64,000 bases of DNA from Pseudovibrio sp. Tun.PSC04-5.I4 (GTDB lineage Bacteria > Pseudomonadota > Alphaproteobacteria > Rhizobiales > Stappiaceae), in assembly GCF_900104145.1 (NCBI RefSeq), contig NZ_FNLB01000006.1, positions 3,236,501 through 3,300,500 of the forward strand. The letters are read 5' to 3'. The position numbers and the translations under genes were made by a program. The notes beneath the pieces are model-generated. The model searched no databases. It was given only the letters and a program-made list of their open reading frames with translations, and had not been told where the DNA came from. Of this stretch, positions 49,965-59,569 are shown one piece after another. Position 1 is the stretch's first letter. Each line of letters starts with the position of its first letter.

Positions 49965-50819
49965 ATGACAAGTTTTGTGGCTGCCTGTATTCAGATGAGA
50001 ACGGGTTGCAACCCGCTCGATAATTTGGAGATCTGTGAGGGGTTTGTGAGAGATGCTGCAGCTCAAGGCGCAGCCTATGTACAAACGCCCGAGATGACCA
50101 ATGTGCTGGAGCGCAGCCGCAAAGCACAAACTGCCGCCTCAAGCTTTGAGGGTGATGACCCATTCCTGACGCGGCTGAGTGCTGTTGCGCGTGAGTTCAA
50201 TATTTGGATTCATATCGGCTCTCTGGCTATTCGCCTGAAAGATGACAAACTTGCGAATAGGGGTTTTATGCTTTCACCGCAGGGTGAGGTCGTTGCGCAC
50301 TATGACAAGATCCATATGTTTGATGTGGATCTGCCAAATGGTGAAAGCTGGCGTGAATCTGAAAGTTACACAGCGGGCGCGGTATCTCCTGTCGTTGATC
50401 TGGGCATCGCTAAGGTTGGTATGGCTATTTGCTATGATATTCGTCAGCCAGCGTTATTTCGTGCGCAGTCAAATGCTGGCGCACAGGTTTTGACTGGACC
50501 AGCCGCCTTCACCAAGCAAACCGGTGAAGCTCACTGGCATGTTTTGCAACGCGCGCGCGCAATAGAGAACGGTGCTTTTGTGATTACGGCTGCACAGGGC
50601 GGTACGCATGAAGATGGTCGCAAAACCTATGGGCACAGTTTGATGGTTGACCCGTGGGGCCGTGTGATAGCTGAGTTGGATTATGATGAACCCGGCGTAC
50701 TGTTAGGTGAGATTGACCTTTCAAAAGTAGATGAAGCTCGCCAACGTATTCCAGCTATTGCAAATGCGCGCGAGTTTTCAATTACATCTATCTCTCCCAA
50801 TGGGGAGATCGTCGGGTGA
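49965..50819 (+). CDS. Carbon-nitrogen hydrolase family protein (Nit/omega-amidase-like)
   Basis: A 284-aa nitrilase-superfamily enzyme. The catalytic triad is visible: Glu in Q-T-P-E-M-T-N, Lys in H-Y-D-K-I-H-M-F-D, Cys in M-A-I-C-Y-D-I-R. It matches the Nit1/Nit2 branch, which hydrolyses deaminated glutathione or omega-amides. Its place right after grxC, four-base overlap with DUF1178, is the common alphaproteobacterial order grxC-nit-DUF1178 and fits a role in clearing deaminated glutathione. The precise substrate is inferred. Confidence 0.9.
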   Translation: MTSFVAACIQMRTGCNPLDNLEICEGFVRDAAAQGAAYVQTPEMTNVLERSRKAQTAASSFEGDDPFLTRLSAVAREFNIWIHIGSLAIRLKDDKLANRGFMLSPQGEVVAHYDKIHMFDVDLPNGESWRESESYTAGAVSPVVDLGIAKVGMAICYDIRQPALFRAQSNAGAQVLTGPAAFTKQTGEAHWHVLQRARAIENGAFVITAAQGGTHEDGRKTYGHSLMVDPWGRVIAELDYDEPGVLLGEIDLSKVDEARQRIPAIANAREFSITSISPNGEIVG

Positions 50820-51385
50820 TTAGTTATTCTCTTGCCTGCGACAACGGACACGATTTTGATGGCTGGTTTCGTAATTCTGGCGACTTTGATAAACAGAAAG
50901 AACGTGGACTTGTTGCTTGTCCGCACTGCAATAGCTCTTCCGTTAGTAAGCGATTGATGGCGCCGAACGTATCGACGTCTCGCAGCAAGAAAAAAGCGCA
51001 GGTTGAGCATCAGGTCGCGCAGGTAACTGCTGCCGCCGCTTCGCAGGCAGAAAAAGCGGCTCCACCAACACAACCATCCTCTCAGTCAGGACATGTTGAG
51101 AAGACCGAACCTGTTTCAGCGGCTTCTGCACCTGCTGTTGATTTGCAGAAGGTTCCTGCGAAAGCTAAGGAGTTGGTTGAGGCCCTCCGCGAGTTTCGCA
51201 AGCAGGTGGTCTCCTCCTCAGAATATGTTGGCGACAAGTTTGCTGAGGAAGCGCGCAAGATCCATTATGGTGAAAGTGAAGAGCGCGGCATTTACGGTGA
51301 AACAACGACTGATGATGCCAAGGAACTTATAGAAGAGGGGATTGATCTGCTGGCATTGCCCGCTTTGCCGGAAGACAGAAACTGA
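50816..51385 (+). CDS. DUF1178 family protein
   Basis: A 189-aa protein starting at GTG, overlapping the nitrilase-like stop by four bases. The N-terminal part has a four-Cys/His set likely to bind zinc (Y-S-L-A-C-D-N-G-H-x-F-D-G-W-F ... V-A-C-P-H-C-N-S). The middle (about 60-105) is Ala/Gln/Pro-rich and variable. The C-terminal 75 residues are helical (A-K-E-L-V-E-A-L-R-E-F-R-K-Q-V). The domain is common downstream of the nitrilase gene in alphaproteobacteria. Function unknown. Confidence 0.88.
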   Translation: MISYSLACDNGHDFDGWFRNSGDFDKQKERGLVACPHCNSSSVSKRLMAPNVSTSRSKKKAQVEHQVAQVTAAAASQAEKAAPPTQPSSQSGHVEKTEPVSAASAPAVDLQKVPAKAKELVEALREFRKQVVSSSEYVGDKFAEEARKIHYGESEERGIYGETTTDDAKELIEEGIDLLALPALPEDRN

Positions 51386-51460
51386 ACTCCAACCGATCCC
51401 TAAAATGTATGTAAGGCGCAAACCGCTTGGGATGCGCCTTTTTCTTTGTGTGGAATATTC

Positions 51461-52030
51461 TCAGGCTGAAACGCCCTTTTTGTCCGCGGGTCGGGCCGAG
51501 GAAGGTTTATCGGCGCTCTTCTCACGACTTCGCGTACTGGTTGCTTTCCGCGGTGCGCGTCTGCGTGGCTTGGCTGGAGCTTTGGTTGGCGCAGCCTGTG
51601 CCATCGCCTTTAAGTCATCGATGCTGGTTAGAGCTTCGGATGTAGCTTTTTGGGTTTTAGAGACAGTACCTTTCATGGACGAGGTCATCTCGTTCATGTT
51701 GCGAGTGCCTTCTTGACGGCAATCCTCAAAAGCTTGCTGTACGTAGTCGCTCGCAAGACGTGAAAACTCAACGCCGGTTGGGCAGTCCCGAAGTTCCTGA
51801 AGAAAATCTGTGTTGGCTTTGGTGCGCCGGTTCATAAATGCCATGTTTGCATTCATCATCGCCTGGCAGCTTTCAAGCATGGTTTTATTGTTGAAGACTG
51901 CATGCTCCAGAGCGGTATTAGAAAGTTGATCTCCGCCCTGCGCCCAGAACCAACCTTGCCACGGCAAGTCGTCTGCCTTTGCAGTCAAGCGATCCATGGC
52001 TTCTTTCATCTCTTTGTCGATGTTAAACAT
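51461..52030 (-). CDS. Phasin-like protein with basic C-terminal tail
   Basis: A 189-aa protein. AGGAGG lies six bases before ATG 52030, so the longer in-frame start at 52054 is rejected. The first 130 residues are helical and amphipathic (L-E-S-C-Q-A-M-M-N-A-N-M-A-F-M-N-R-R) and resemble phasin (polyhydroxyalkanoate granule-coat) domains. The last 50 residues are Lys/Arg/Pro/Ala/Ser-rich (A-P-A-K-P-R-R-R-A-P-R-K-A) and could bind DNA, as in PhaF-type phasins. No PHA synthesis genes adjoin it, so the phasin label rests on composition and helices. Confidence 0.6.
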   Translation of the reverse strand: MFNIDKEMKEAMDRLTAKADDLPWQGWFWAQGGDQLSNTALEHAVFNNKTMLESCQAMMNANMAFMNRRTKANTDFLQELRDCPTGVEFSRLASDYVQQAFEDCRQEGTRNMNEMTSSMKGTVSKTQKATSEALTSIDDLKAMAQAAPTKAPAKPRRRAPRKATSTRSREKSADKPSSARPADKKGVSA

Positions 52031-52253
52031 CGTGCCTCCTCTGGCTCCGATCACAAATCTCGGGAGCGGCGAAAAGGGTGTTGAGACAAAAGGTTTCGAG
52101 CGAGCCTGTTGGTTAGGAAGATGCTCATTTGCCGAGAGTTCACGCCGCGTTCGCTTTAGGTTATAGGCGCAAATATTGGCAAAAAGATATCCTTGTTTCT
52201 AAGGGAACTCGGCTACTTTTCGGCAAGAATACTAGTTAAATCTATCGGAAAAT

Positions 52254-52967
52254 TTAAGCCCCAAGCCAATCTTGCAATACTTCACTGGTATGAGCGGGAT
52301 GCTCAAGAGTGGAGAGGTGGCCGCAATCGGGAATGACATGGAGTTTGCTCTGGCTGATTGCCTTATGCATTTCTAGGCTTCTGTCATGGGGGATCAGATT
52401 GTCCTGCTCACCTGCTACAATAATGCAAGGGCATTTGATTGCTGAAAGGTTTGGTCTCTGATCCTGACGATTGATAATGGCGTTTTGTTGCCTCAAATAA
52501 TTCTCTGGGCCGATATCAGTAGCCATGTCAAAAACAATATTTTTTAGAGCAGTATCGGCATGGCGGGCAGGGTGGACAATCTGTGAGTACTGCATTGCTG
52601 CAATTTTGTGGTAACCACCTTTTCTAGTGATTTCCATGAGTGCGTGGCGCAGCTGTGTTTGGGGTGGTGCGTCATCCCTAGCGTTTGTGTTCATCAATGC
52701 CAAACGGCTGACGCGCTCCGGTGCTTGCCGAATCACTTCAAGGGCGACGTAGCCTCCCATTGATAGGCCAACAAGAGCAAAACGCTCAGGCGCGTGAGCA
52801 AGCAGCCGTGTGGCCATTGCTTCAATCGTGTCCTGATCACATGTCTCAGCAATGATGATTGGACGCTCTTTAAAGGTGCTGATCTGAAGGCCAAACAAGG
52901 CGCCTGTACACGCTAGTCCCGGAATAAAAACAACAGCCTCAGCAGTTACACTTTCTGGCATTTTCAT
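52254..52967 (-). CDS. Alpha/beta hydrolase
   Basis: A 237-aa serine hydrolase. The nucleophile elbow is G-L-S-M-G-G near residue 69. The Asp lies in V-A-G-E-Q-D-N and the His in D-C-G-H-L-S. The oxyanion region F-I-P-G-L-A-C-T-G is near residue 16. Two in-frame ATGs six bases apart are possible starts; the second (52961) has better spacing from GGGAG. It follows ubiG on the same strand by 19 bases, so they may be one operon. Substrate unknown. Confidence 0.85.
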   Translation of the reverse strand: MKMPESVTAEAVVFIPGLACTGALFGLQISTFKERPIIIAETCDQDTIEAMATRLLAHAPERFALVGLSMGGYVALEVIRQAPERVSRLALMNTNARDDAPPQTQLRHALMEITRKGGYHKIAAMQYSQIVHPARHADTALKNIVFDMATDIGPENYLRQQNAIINRQDQRPNLSAIKCPCIIVAGEQDNLIPHDRSLEMHKAISQSKLHVIPDCGHLSTLEHPAHTSEVLQDWLGA

Positions 52968-52986
52968 TCTCCCTCTTCGCTAAGCG

Positions 52987-53763
52987 TTATTCTGGCTTCC
53001 TGGCTATTACCATGTAGTTTACATCGAGATCAGTTGTTCTGGACCAATGATCTGTCAGAGGGTTAAAGCTTACCCCACAGCGTTCATAGATACTCATTCC
53101 GGCTTCATTGAGTGGGGTTTCAAGCTCTTCCGGGCGTACAAGCTTTTCGTAGTTGTGAGTGCCCTTTGGCAGCCAGCGTAGAACACGCTCAGCGGCAACA
53201 ATGGCAAGCGCGTAGGCTTTGAGTGTTCTGTTTATTGTGGCAACAAACATCATACCGCCGGGGCGAACCAGATCCGCGCAGGACGTCATGAAAAGAGGGA
53301 CGTCGGCTACATGTTCAACAACTTCCATGTTCAGGACGATATCAAACTGTTCACCGGCCTCTACAAGAGACTCTGCTGTTTGGGCGCGGTAGTCGATGTT
53401 TAACTTGGATTGTTCAGCGTGAAGACTGGCGACTTTAATGTTGGTTTCAGAAGCGTCTGCGCCAACAACTGTTGCGCCCATGCGGGCCATTGGTTCTGCT
53501 AAAAGGCCTCCGCCACAGCCGATATCAAGAATACGCAAGCCCTCAAGAGCTTTGGGCGAAGTCTCGTCGCGGCCAAAGTGGTCACACGCATATTCTTTGA
53601 TGTAAGCAATGCGAACTGGGTTAAACTTGTGGAGAGGACGGAATTTTCCAGTGGGATCCCACCATTCCGATGCAATTGATGAGAAATGCGCAACTTCCGC
53701 CGGGTCGATGGTTCCTTGTGTCGGATTTTTGGCGGGGTTACTTGGTTTTTGCGCGGTGCTCAT
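52987..53763 (-). CDS. ubiG: Ubiquinone biosynthesis O-methyltransferase UbiG
   Basis: A 258-aa enzyme performing both O-methylations of ubiquinone synthesis. After a 25-residue polar N-terminus comes the hallmark F-S-S-I-A-S-E-W-W-D-P-T-G-K-F-R-P-L-H. Motif I is I-L-D-I-G-C-G-G-G-L-L-A-E, then M-E-V-V-E-H-V, and G-G-M-M-F-V-A-T-I-N-R-T follows. These are diagnostic. It is divergent from lysC, first in a pair with the downstream hydrolase. Confidence 0.96.
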   Translation of the reverse strand: MSTAQKPSNPAKNPTQGTIDPAEVAHFSSIASEWWDPTGKFRPLHKFNPVRIAYIKEYACDHFGRDETSPKALEGLRILDIGCGGGLLAEPMARMGATVVGADASETNIKVASLHAEQSKLNIDYRAQTAESLVEAGEQFDIVLNMEVVEHVADVPLFMTSCADLVRPGGMMFVATINRTLKAYALAIVAAERVLRWLPKGTHNYEKLVRPEELETPLNEAGMSIYERCGVSFNPLTDHWSRTTDLDVNYMVIARKPE

Positions 53764-53919
53764 ATCTCAACTCTCCACTTTTAACGTGGTACTGGTGGGT
53801 CTAATCGCGGTTTTTGTCAAGCTGCTGGTTGCGATAGATGGGCGCTAGTTGTATGGATTGGCGCCGTTTGTAGTGATGATCAGTTTATCACAAAGGCCCT
53901 CGGAGGAACTTGGGAAGCG

Positions 53920-55170
53920 ATGGCCCGTTTGGTTATGAAGTTTGGTGGCACCTCCGTTGCCGACCTAGAGCGCATTAGAAATGTTGCACGGCACGTAAAG
54001 CGTGAGGTGGAAGCAGGCAACCAGGTTGCTGTTGTTGTTTCCGCCATGGCTGGTGTTACGAATACTCTGGTCGGTTATACAAGAGATGCTGCAGCGCTGC
54101 ATGATGCGCGCGAATATGATGCCGTGGTTGCCTCTGGTGAGCAGGTAACCTCTGGCTTGTTGGCGATTGTGCTGCAAGATATGGGTGTGGAGGCGCGGTC
54201 CTGGCAAGGATGGCAAATCCCAATCCGTACGAATGAAGCCCATGGTGCGGCGCGTATTGAGAGTATTGAAGGTCAAACTCTCATTGAGCGTCTGGAGCGT
54301 GGACAGGTCGCTGTATGCGCCGGGTTCCAGGGTGTTGCGCCAGACAACAGGCTGGCAACGCTCGGACGTGGTGGCTCTGACACGAGTGCAGTGGCAATTG
54401 CCGCCGCAATTCAGGCAGATCGCTGCGATATCTACACAGATGTGGATGGTGTTTACACAACAGACCCGCGCGTGGTTGCTAAAGCGACCCGCCTTGACCG
54501 TGTTGCTTTTGAAGAGATGCTTGAAATGGCGTCTCTCGGTGCAAAGGTTTTGCAGGTTCGTTCTGTCGAGATGGCGATGGTTCATGGCGTTCGCACGTTT
54601 GTGCGGTCCAGCTTTGATGATCCGGAAGCCCCGCAGATCGGTGCTGACGGATCACCTGTAGGTACACTCATTTGCGACGAGGATGAGATTTTGGAACAAC
54701 AAGTCGTCACTGGCATCGCCTATTCAAAAGACGAAGCGCAGATTTCTATTCGTAACGTTGCTGACAAACCTGGCATTGCGTCCAGAGTGTTTGGTCCACT
54801 GGCCGCAGGCAACATCAACGTAGACATGATTGTCCAGAACATCTCTCCAGATGGGAAGACAACCGACATTACCTTTACTGTGCCAGAAAGCGATTATGAT
54901 CGTGCACGAAAGGTAATTGAGGAGAACGTTGGGGAAATCGGCTTCGACAATATCGAAGGCGCTACCGATGTTGTAAAAGTTTCCGTTATAGGCATGGGTA
55001 TGCGTTCGCATGCCGGTGTTGCAGCACAGTGCTTTGCAGGACTGGCTGAGAAGGGGATTAATATTCGCGCAATAACGACTTCCGAGATTAAAATCTCGGT
55101 GTTGATCGATTCCGCTTATACGGAACTTGCAGTGCGTACTCTTCATTCGCTATACGGACTTGACGGCTAG
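53920..55170 (+). CDS. lysC: Aspartate kinase
   Basis: A 416-aa enzyme catalysing the first step of the aspartate family (lysine, threonine, methionine). The N-terminal kinase motif is M-K-F-G-G-T-S-V-A-D. G-R-G-G-S-D-T-S-A-V-A-I lies in the middle. Two ACT-type regulatory domains occupy about residues 265-410 (S-I-R-N-V-A-D-K-P-G-I-A ... V-S-V-I-G-M-G-M-R-S). Feedback inhibition by end products is typical. GGAAG ahead of the ATG supports the start. ptsP follows after 94 bases in the usual alphaproteobacterial order. Confidence 0.96.
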   Translation: MARLVMKFGGTSVADLERIRNVARHVKREVEAGNQVAVVVSAMAGVTNTLVGYTRDAAALHDAREYDAVVASGEQVTSGLLAIVLQDMGVEARSWQGWQIPIRTNEAHGAARIESIEGQTLIERLERGQVAVCAGFQGVAPDNRLATLGRGGSDTSAVAIAAAIQADRCDIYTDVDGVYTTDPRVVAKATRLDRVAFEEMLEMASLGAKVLQVRSVEMAMVHGVRTFVRSSFDDPEAPQIGADGSPVGTLICDEDEILEQQVVTGIAYSKDEAQISIRNVADKPGIASRVFGPLAAGNINVDMIVQNISPDGKTTDITFTVPESDYDRARKVIEENVGEIGFDNIEGATDVVKVSVIGMGMRSHAGVAAQCFAGLAEKGINIRAITTSEIKISVLIDSAYTELAVRTLHSLYGLDG

Positions 55171-55264
55171 GTTTCCTACTGTCGACAATACTGTTGTGTC
55201 TTGGCACAGTCCAAGGCACAACGTGGCCTAAGGTGGCCAGCAGAAATATAAGTTAGGGCGGAGC

Positions 55265-57529
55265 ATGCGCAGCAGCTTGGCCGGACCACGCGTACTCCTC
55301 CGTAAGCTTCGTGAAGTGATGGCGGAACCGATTAACGCGCAGGAACGGCTCGACAAGATTGTACGTCTGATCGCGGCAAATGTGGTGGCAGAAGTGTGTT
55401 CCGTGTACATTTTGCGCGCGGATGGAGTTCTTGAGCTGTATGCAACAGAAGGGCTCAATAAGGACGCTGTGCATCACACCTCATTGCGGGTTGGTGAGGG
55501 TCTCGTTGGTCTGATTTCTTCTGATGCACGGCCACTAAACTTGCCTAATGCGCAAGCGCACCCCGCGTTTGCCTACCGCCCGGAAACGGGCGAAGAGAAT
55601 TATAACTCCTTCCTTGGTGTCCCCATTCTGCGTGCGGGCCGGACCCTTGGTGTGTTGGTTGTACAGAACAAAGACCACCGAACTTACTTCGAAGATGAAG
55701 TTGAGGCGCTGCAAACCACGGCAATGGTTATTGCAGAAATGGTGGCTGCTGGTGAGCTTGAAGCAATTGCTCAGCAAGGAACTACGATTGATGTGATCCG
55801 GCCAATGCATCTCAAGGGCGTTGCCCTTGCTGATGGTATTGGTCTTGGCCACGTTGTTCTTCATGAACCACGTGTGGTTATCACCAATCTGATTGCTGAG
55901 GATGCTGAGGCAGAAAGCAAGCGTCTTGAAGATTCAGTTGCTCGTTTGCGACAATCCCTCGATCATATGCTGGCAAGTGGTGAGTTTTCTCAGCACGGCG
56001 AGCACCGTGAGGTTCTCGAAGCCTACCGGATGTTTGCTTATGATCGTGGCTGGGTCCGGAAGATTGAAGAAGCGATCCGCAACGGTTTGACGGCTGAAGC
56101 TGCTGTTGAGAAGGTTCAGAGCGACACGCGCGCTCAGATGCTTCGGCAGACTGATCCTTACCTGCGTGAGCGCTTGCATGATCTAGATGATCTTGCTCAC
56201 CGTCTTATTCGTGAGCTGATGGGTAAGAACCACAGCGGCGAGGAAGATCTTCCAAAAGATGCGATTATTATCGCCCGCAATATGGGCGCCGCTGAGCTGC
56301 TGGATTATGATCGTGAGCGCATTCGTGGTCTCGTTCTGGAAGAAAGCGGACCCACGAGCCACGTAACAATTGTAGCCCGTGCTTTGGGTATTCCAACTGT
56401 TGGACAGGTGGAAGACATCGTTTCGCTGGTTGAAGCATCCGATGCGATTATTGTTGATGGTGAAATCGGTCAGATCTACCTGCGCCCGGCAAGTGATGTT
56501 GAACAAGCCTTTGCTGATAAGGTTCGCTTGCGGTCCAAGCGTCAGGAAGTTTATCGTCAGCTGCGCGATGTGCCGTCCATTACCAAGGACGGGACAGAGG
56601 TAAACCTGTTGCTTAATGCTGGCTTGCTTGTAGATCTCCCAAGTTTGGTAGATGCGGGCGCGGATGGCGTCGGGTTATTCCGGACAGAACTCCAGTTTAT
56701 GGTCGCCTCTGCTTTCCCACGGATGCAAGAACAGCACTCGCTGTATTCTCATGTGTTGGATGCGGCTGGCGAAAAGCCGGTGACGTTCCGCTCGTTGGAT
56801 ATCGGTGGTGATAAGGTGCTGCCTTATCTGCGTCTGGCTCAGGAAGAGAACCCTGCGTTGGGTTGGCGTGCAATTCGCTTTGGGTTGGACAGGCCGGGAT
56901 TGTTGCGGACCCAGATCAGAGCGATGCTTCATGCTGGAGCTGACCGGTCTTTGCGGATCATGTTCCCGATGGTTGCGGATGTTTCCGAGTTCCGGCAGGC
57001 TAAAGATTATGTGGAGCGTGAACTGAAACACCTCCGTCAGCATGGTCATGGTACGCCGAAAGAACTGAAGCTTGGTGTGATGCTGGAAGTGCCGGCATTG
57101 CTGTACCAACTGGAAGAAATCTACAATGAAGTGGATTTTGTATCTGTTGGTTCCAACGACCTGTTCCAGTTTTTCTATGCGGTTGATCGCGGCAATACAC
57201 TGGTTGCTGAGCGTTTTGATGCGCTTTCTGCGAGCTTCCTGCGGGCGCTGCGGAATATTGTTGTTGTGGGCGAGAAAATGGATACACCTGTTACGCTGTG
57301 TGGTGAACTGGGTGGGCAACCGCTTGGGGCCATGGCTTTGCTGGCAATCGGGTACAGAAATCTCTCCATGTCTCCCGCTTCTATCGGCCCTGTTAAGGCG
57401 ATGTTACGGTCTTTGGATCTATCTGCTTTATCAAAGCAGTTGCTGGTTCAGCTGGAAGCAGGTAATGGATCGGGCGATATCCGAGAGTTCCTGACGAACT
57501 TTGCAACCAAAAACAATATTCCAGTATAA
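55265..57529 (+). CDS. ptsP: PEP-protein phosphotransferase PtsP (enzyme I of the nitrogen PTS)
   Basis: A 754-aa protein with an N-terminal GAF domain (about residues 25-160) that senses nitrogen state, often through glutamine and 2-oxoglutarate. An enzyme I module follows: phospho-His domain with the active His366 in G-P-T-S-H-V-T-I, and the PEP-binding TIM barrel with G-L-F-R-T-E-L-Q-F, R-S-L-D-I-G-G-D-K and G-S-N-D-L-F-Q-F. It phosphorylates NPr (PtsO), then PtsN. GGAG stands before the ATG. It sits between lysC and prfA. Confidence 0.95.
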   Translation: MRSSLAGPRVLLRKLREVMAEPINAQERLDKIVRLIAANVVAEVCSVYILRADGVLELYATEGLNKDAVHHTSLRVGEGLVGLISSDARPLNLPNAQAHPAFAYRPETGEENYNSFLGVPILRAGRTLGVLVVQNKDHRTYFEDEVEALQTTAMVIAEMVAAGELEAIAQQGTTIDVIRPMHLKGVALADGIGLGHVVLHEPRVVITNLIAEDAEAESKRLEDSVARLRQSLDHMLASGEFSQHGEHREVLEAYRMFAYDRGWVRKIEEAIRNGLTAEAAVEKVQSDTRAQMLRQTDPYLRERLHDLDDLAHRLIRELMGKNHSGEEDLPKDAIIIARNMGAAELLDYDRERIRGLVLEESGPTSHVTIVARALGIPTVGQVEDIVSLVEASDAIIVDGEIGQIYLRPASDVEQAFADKVRLRSKRQEVYRQLRDVPSITKDGTEVNLLLNAGLLVDLPSLVDAGADGVGLFRTELQFMVASAFPRMQEQHSLYSHVLDAAGEKPVTFRSLDIGGDKVLPYLRLAQEENPALGWRAIRFGLDRPGLLRTQIRAMLHAGADRSLRIMFPMVADVSEFRQAKDYVERELKHLRQHGHGTPKELKLGVMLEVPALLYQLEEIYNEVDFVSVGSNDLFQFFYAVDRGNTLVAERFDALSASFLRALRNIVVVGEKMDTPVTLCGELGGQPLGAMALLAIGYRNLSMSPASIGPVKAMLRSLDLSALSKQLLVQLEAGNGSGDIREFLTNFATKNNIPV

Positions 57530-57611
57530 GCAACGTAAATTTGATTGCGGCAGACAAAGGTGTTGGCCGCTCATTTGCTTCATTGCCTAACGCTTAAGGA
57601 GTTGCCGCGAA

Positions 57612-58685
57612 ATGCTGGCGCCAGAAAAACTAAATTCAATGCTAGCACGCTTTGAAGGCATCGAGGCTGAGATGGCCTCCGCTCCGGCGCCTGATGTTTA
57701 TGTTAAGCTTTCGCGTGATTATGCTGAACTTGATCCAATTGTGCAGATTATTCGTTCTTTGCGTAAAGCTGAGAGCGATTTGGAAGGTGCGGAAGCCCTT
57801 TTAAACGACCCTGAAAGCGATGCGGAAATGAAGGAGCTTGCGCAGCTTGAGCGCGATGAGCTTGTTGTAACCGTTGAAGAGCTGACACAGCAAGTTCGCG
57901 TTGGCCTGCTGCCAAAAGATAAAGCTGATACTCACGACGTTATTCTTGAAGTGCGCGCAGGAACGGGCGGTGATGAAGCTGCTCTGTTCGCGGGTGATCT
58001 GTTCCGCATGTACCAGCGTTTTGCCGATGCAAACGGTTGGAAGGTTGAGGTCATGTCTTCTTCAGATGGAGATATGGGTGGCTTCAAAGAGATTATTGCA
58101 GCGATTACCGGGCAAGAAGTGTTTGGTCGGCTGAAGTTTGAGTCTGGTGTTCACCGTGTTCAGCGTGTGCCTGATACAGAATCCAGTGGCCGTATTCATA
58201 CCTCTGCGGCAACTGTCGCAGTTCTGCCGCAAGCGGAAGAAGTTGACGTGGTCATCAACCCAGCGGATTTGCGCATCGATACTTATCGTGCATCTGGTGC
58301 GGGTGGTCAGCATGTGAACACGACCGATTCAGCTGTGCGTATTGTGCATAACCCGACCGGTATTGTGGTTGCAGTGCAGGACGAGCGTTCTCAGCATAAA
58401 AACAAAGACCGCGCTATGAAACTGCTGCGTGCGAAAATCTATGATGTGGAGCGTGCGCGTGCTGCGGATGAGCGGACTGAGGCTCGTCGTGTGCAGGTTG
58501 GTTCCGGTGACCGTTCTGAACGCATTCGTACCTATAATTTTCCACAGGGCCGGGTGACGGATCATCGTATCGGTTTGACGCTTTACAAACTTGAACAGAT
58601 GATGGCGGGAGAGGCGACTTCTGAGGTGATTGAAGCGCTGATCCTGGACCACCAGGCAAATCTGCTTGCTGACGAAGGGCTTTAA
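57612..58685 (+). CDS. prfA: Peptide chain release factor 1
   Basis: A 357-aa release factor recognising UAA and UAG. The decoding motif is P-D-T (R-V-P-D-T-E-S-S-G-R-I-H) in place of E. coli PAT, a common alphaproteobacterial variant. The catalytic G-G-Q lies in A-S-G-A-G-G-Q-H-V-N-T-T-D, whose Gln is methylated by PrmC. AAGGAG precedes the ATG. Its stop and the prmC start share one base (TAATG), so the modifying enzyme is translationally coupled to its substrate. Confidence 0.97.
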   Translation: MLAPEKLNSMLARFEGIEAEMASAPAPDVYVKLSRDYAELDPIVQIIRSLRKAESDLEGAEALLNDPESDAEMKELAQLERDELVVTVEELTQQVRVGLLPKDKADTHDVILEVRAGTGGDEAALFAGDLFRMYQRFADANGWKVEVMSSSDGDMGGFKEIIAAITGQEVFGRLKFESGVHRVQRVPDTESSGRIHTSAATVAVLPQAEEVDVVINPADLRIDTYRASGAGGQHVNTTDSAVRIVHNPTGIVVAVQDERSQHKNKDRAMKLLRAKIYDVERARAADERTEARRVQVGSGDRSERIRTYNFPQGRVTDHRIGLTLYKLEQMMAGEATSEVIEALILDHQANLLADEGL

Positions 58686-59569
58686 TGTCCTCTCTCTCTG
58701 AGTTGTCTCAGCTTAAGAACATTCAGGCTTTGTACCTTAAGGTGCGAAGCCTGTTTCGTGATGCGCACCTTGTTGACGGAGATCTAGATGCGCGCATTCT
58801 TGTAGCCGAGGCGTGTGGGTATGAGCCTAAGAACCTTGCTTTGCATTACGATGAAATTGTCGTGCCTGGAGCACTTTCTAGGATTTTAACGTTTGTGGAG
58901 CAACGCCTTGCAGGTAAACCTGTCGGTCGTATTTTGGGCAAGCGAGAGTTTTGGGGGTTGGAGTTTTCACTCTCAAGTGCAACTCTGGAACCTCGGCCGG
59001 ATACTGAGACACTTGTGGAAGCCACGCTGGCGTTTTGTCAGGCCAATGGAGGGCTGGATAAGCCTTGGTTGTTCTCCGATGTTGGTACAGGTACTGGCGC
59101 GATCGCAATTGCGTTGTTGAGCGAGTTACCCAACGCTGTTTGTGTTGCCGTTGATGTTAGCGAAGAAGCCTTACATACAGCACGGTTAAACGCCGCGAAT
59201 AATGAGGTTTTGACGCGGTTTTTAACAGTTCGAGGGTCATATTTGGATGCCTTGAAGGGGCCCTTTGATTTTGTGGTGAGCAATCCGCCGTATATTCGGA
59301 GTGAGGTGATTGAAGGCCTTACTGAGGAAGTCAAAGCGCACGATCCTATGCTTGCGTTGGATGGCGGCGAAGATGGACTTGCTGCCTACAGAGAATTGAT
59401 AGGTAACGCTAAACGAGTTCTTAAGGGAAATAGTGGACTCCTTATGGAGATAGGATTTGATCAAGCTGAAGAACTTGCGAGCCTTGCAAAGGATATTGTA
59501 GGGTTAGAAGCTCAGTGTCAGCTTGATCTGGCAGGTCAGCCAAGGGTCATTGTGATTGTTTTTCCATGA
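58685..59569 (+). CDS. prmC: Release factor glutamine methyltransferase
   Basis: A 294-aa SAM-dependent enzyme that methylates the GGQ glutamine of release factors. The N-terminal helical domain recognises the release factor (residues 1-95). The catalytic domain shows E-P-R-P-D-T-E, D-V-G-T-G-T-G-A-I-A-I-A and the motif IV V-S-N-P-P-Y-I. The one-base overlap with prfA is typical. Length and motifs are normal. Confidence 0.96.
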   Translation: MSSLSELSQLKNIQALYLKVRSLFRDAHLVDGDLDARILVAEACGYEPKNLALHYDEIVVPGALSRILTFVEQRLAGKPVGRILGKREFWGLEFSLSSATLEPRPDTETLVEATLAFCQANGGLDKPWLFSDVGTGTGAIAIALLSELPNAVCVAVDVSEEALHTARLNAANNEVLTRFLTVRGSYLDALKGPFDFVVSNPPYIRSEVIEGLTEEVKAHDPMLALDGGEDGLAAYRELIGNAKRVLKGNSGLLMEIGFDQAEELASLAKDIVGLEAQCQLDLAGQPRVIVIVFP

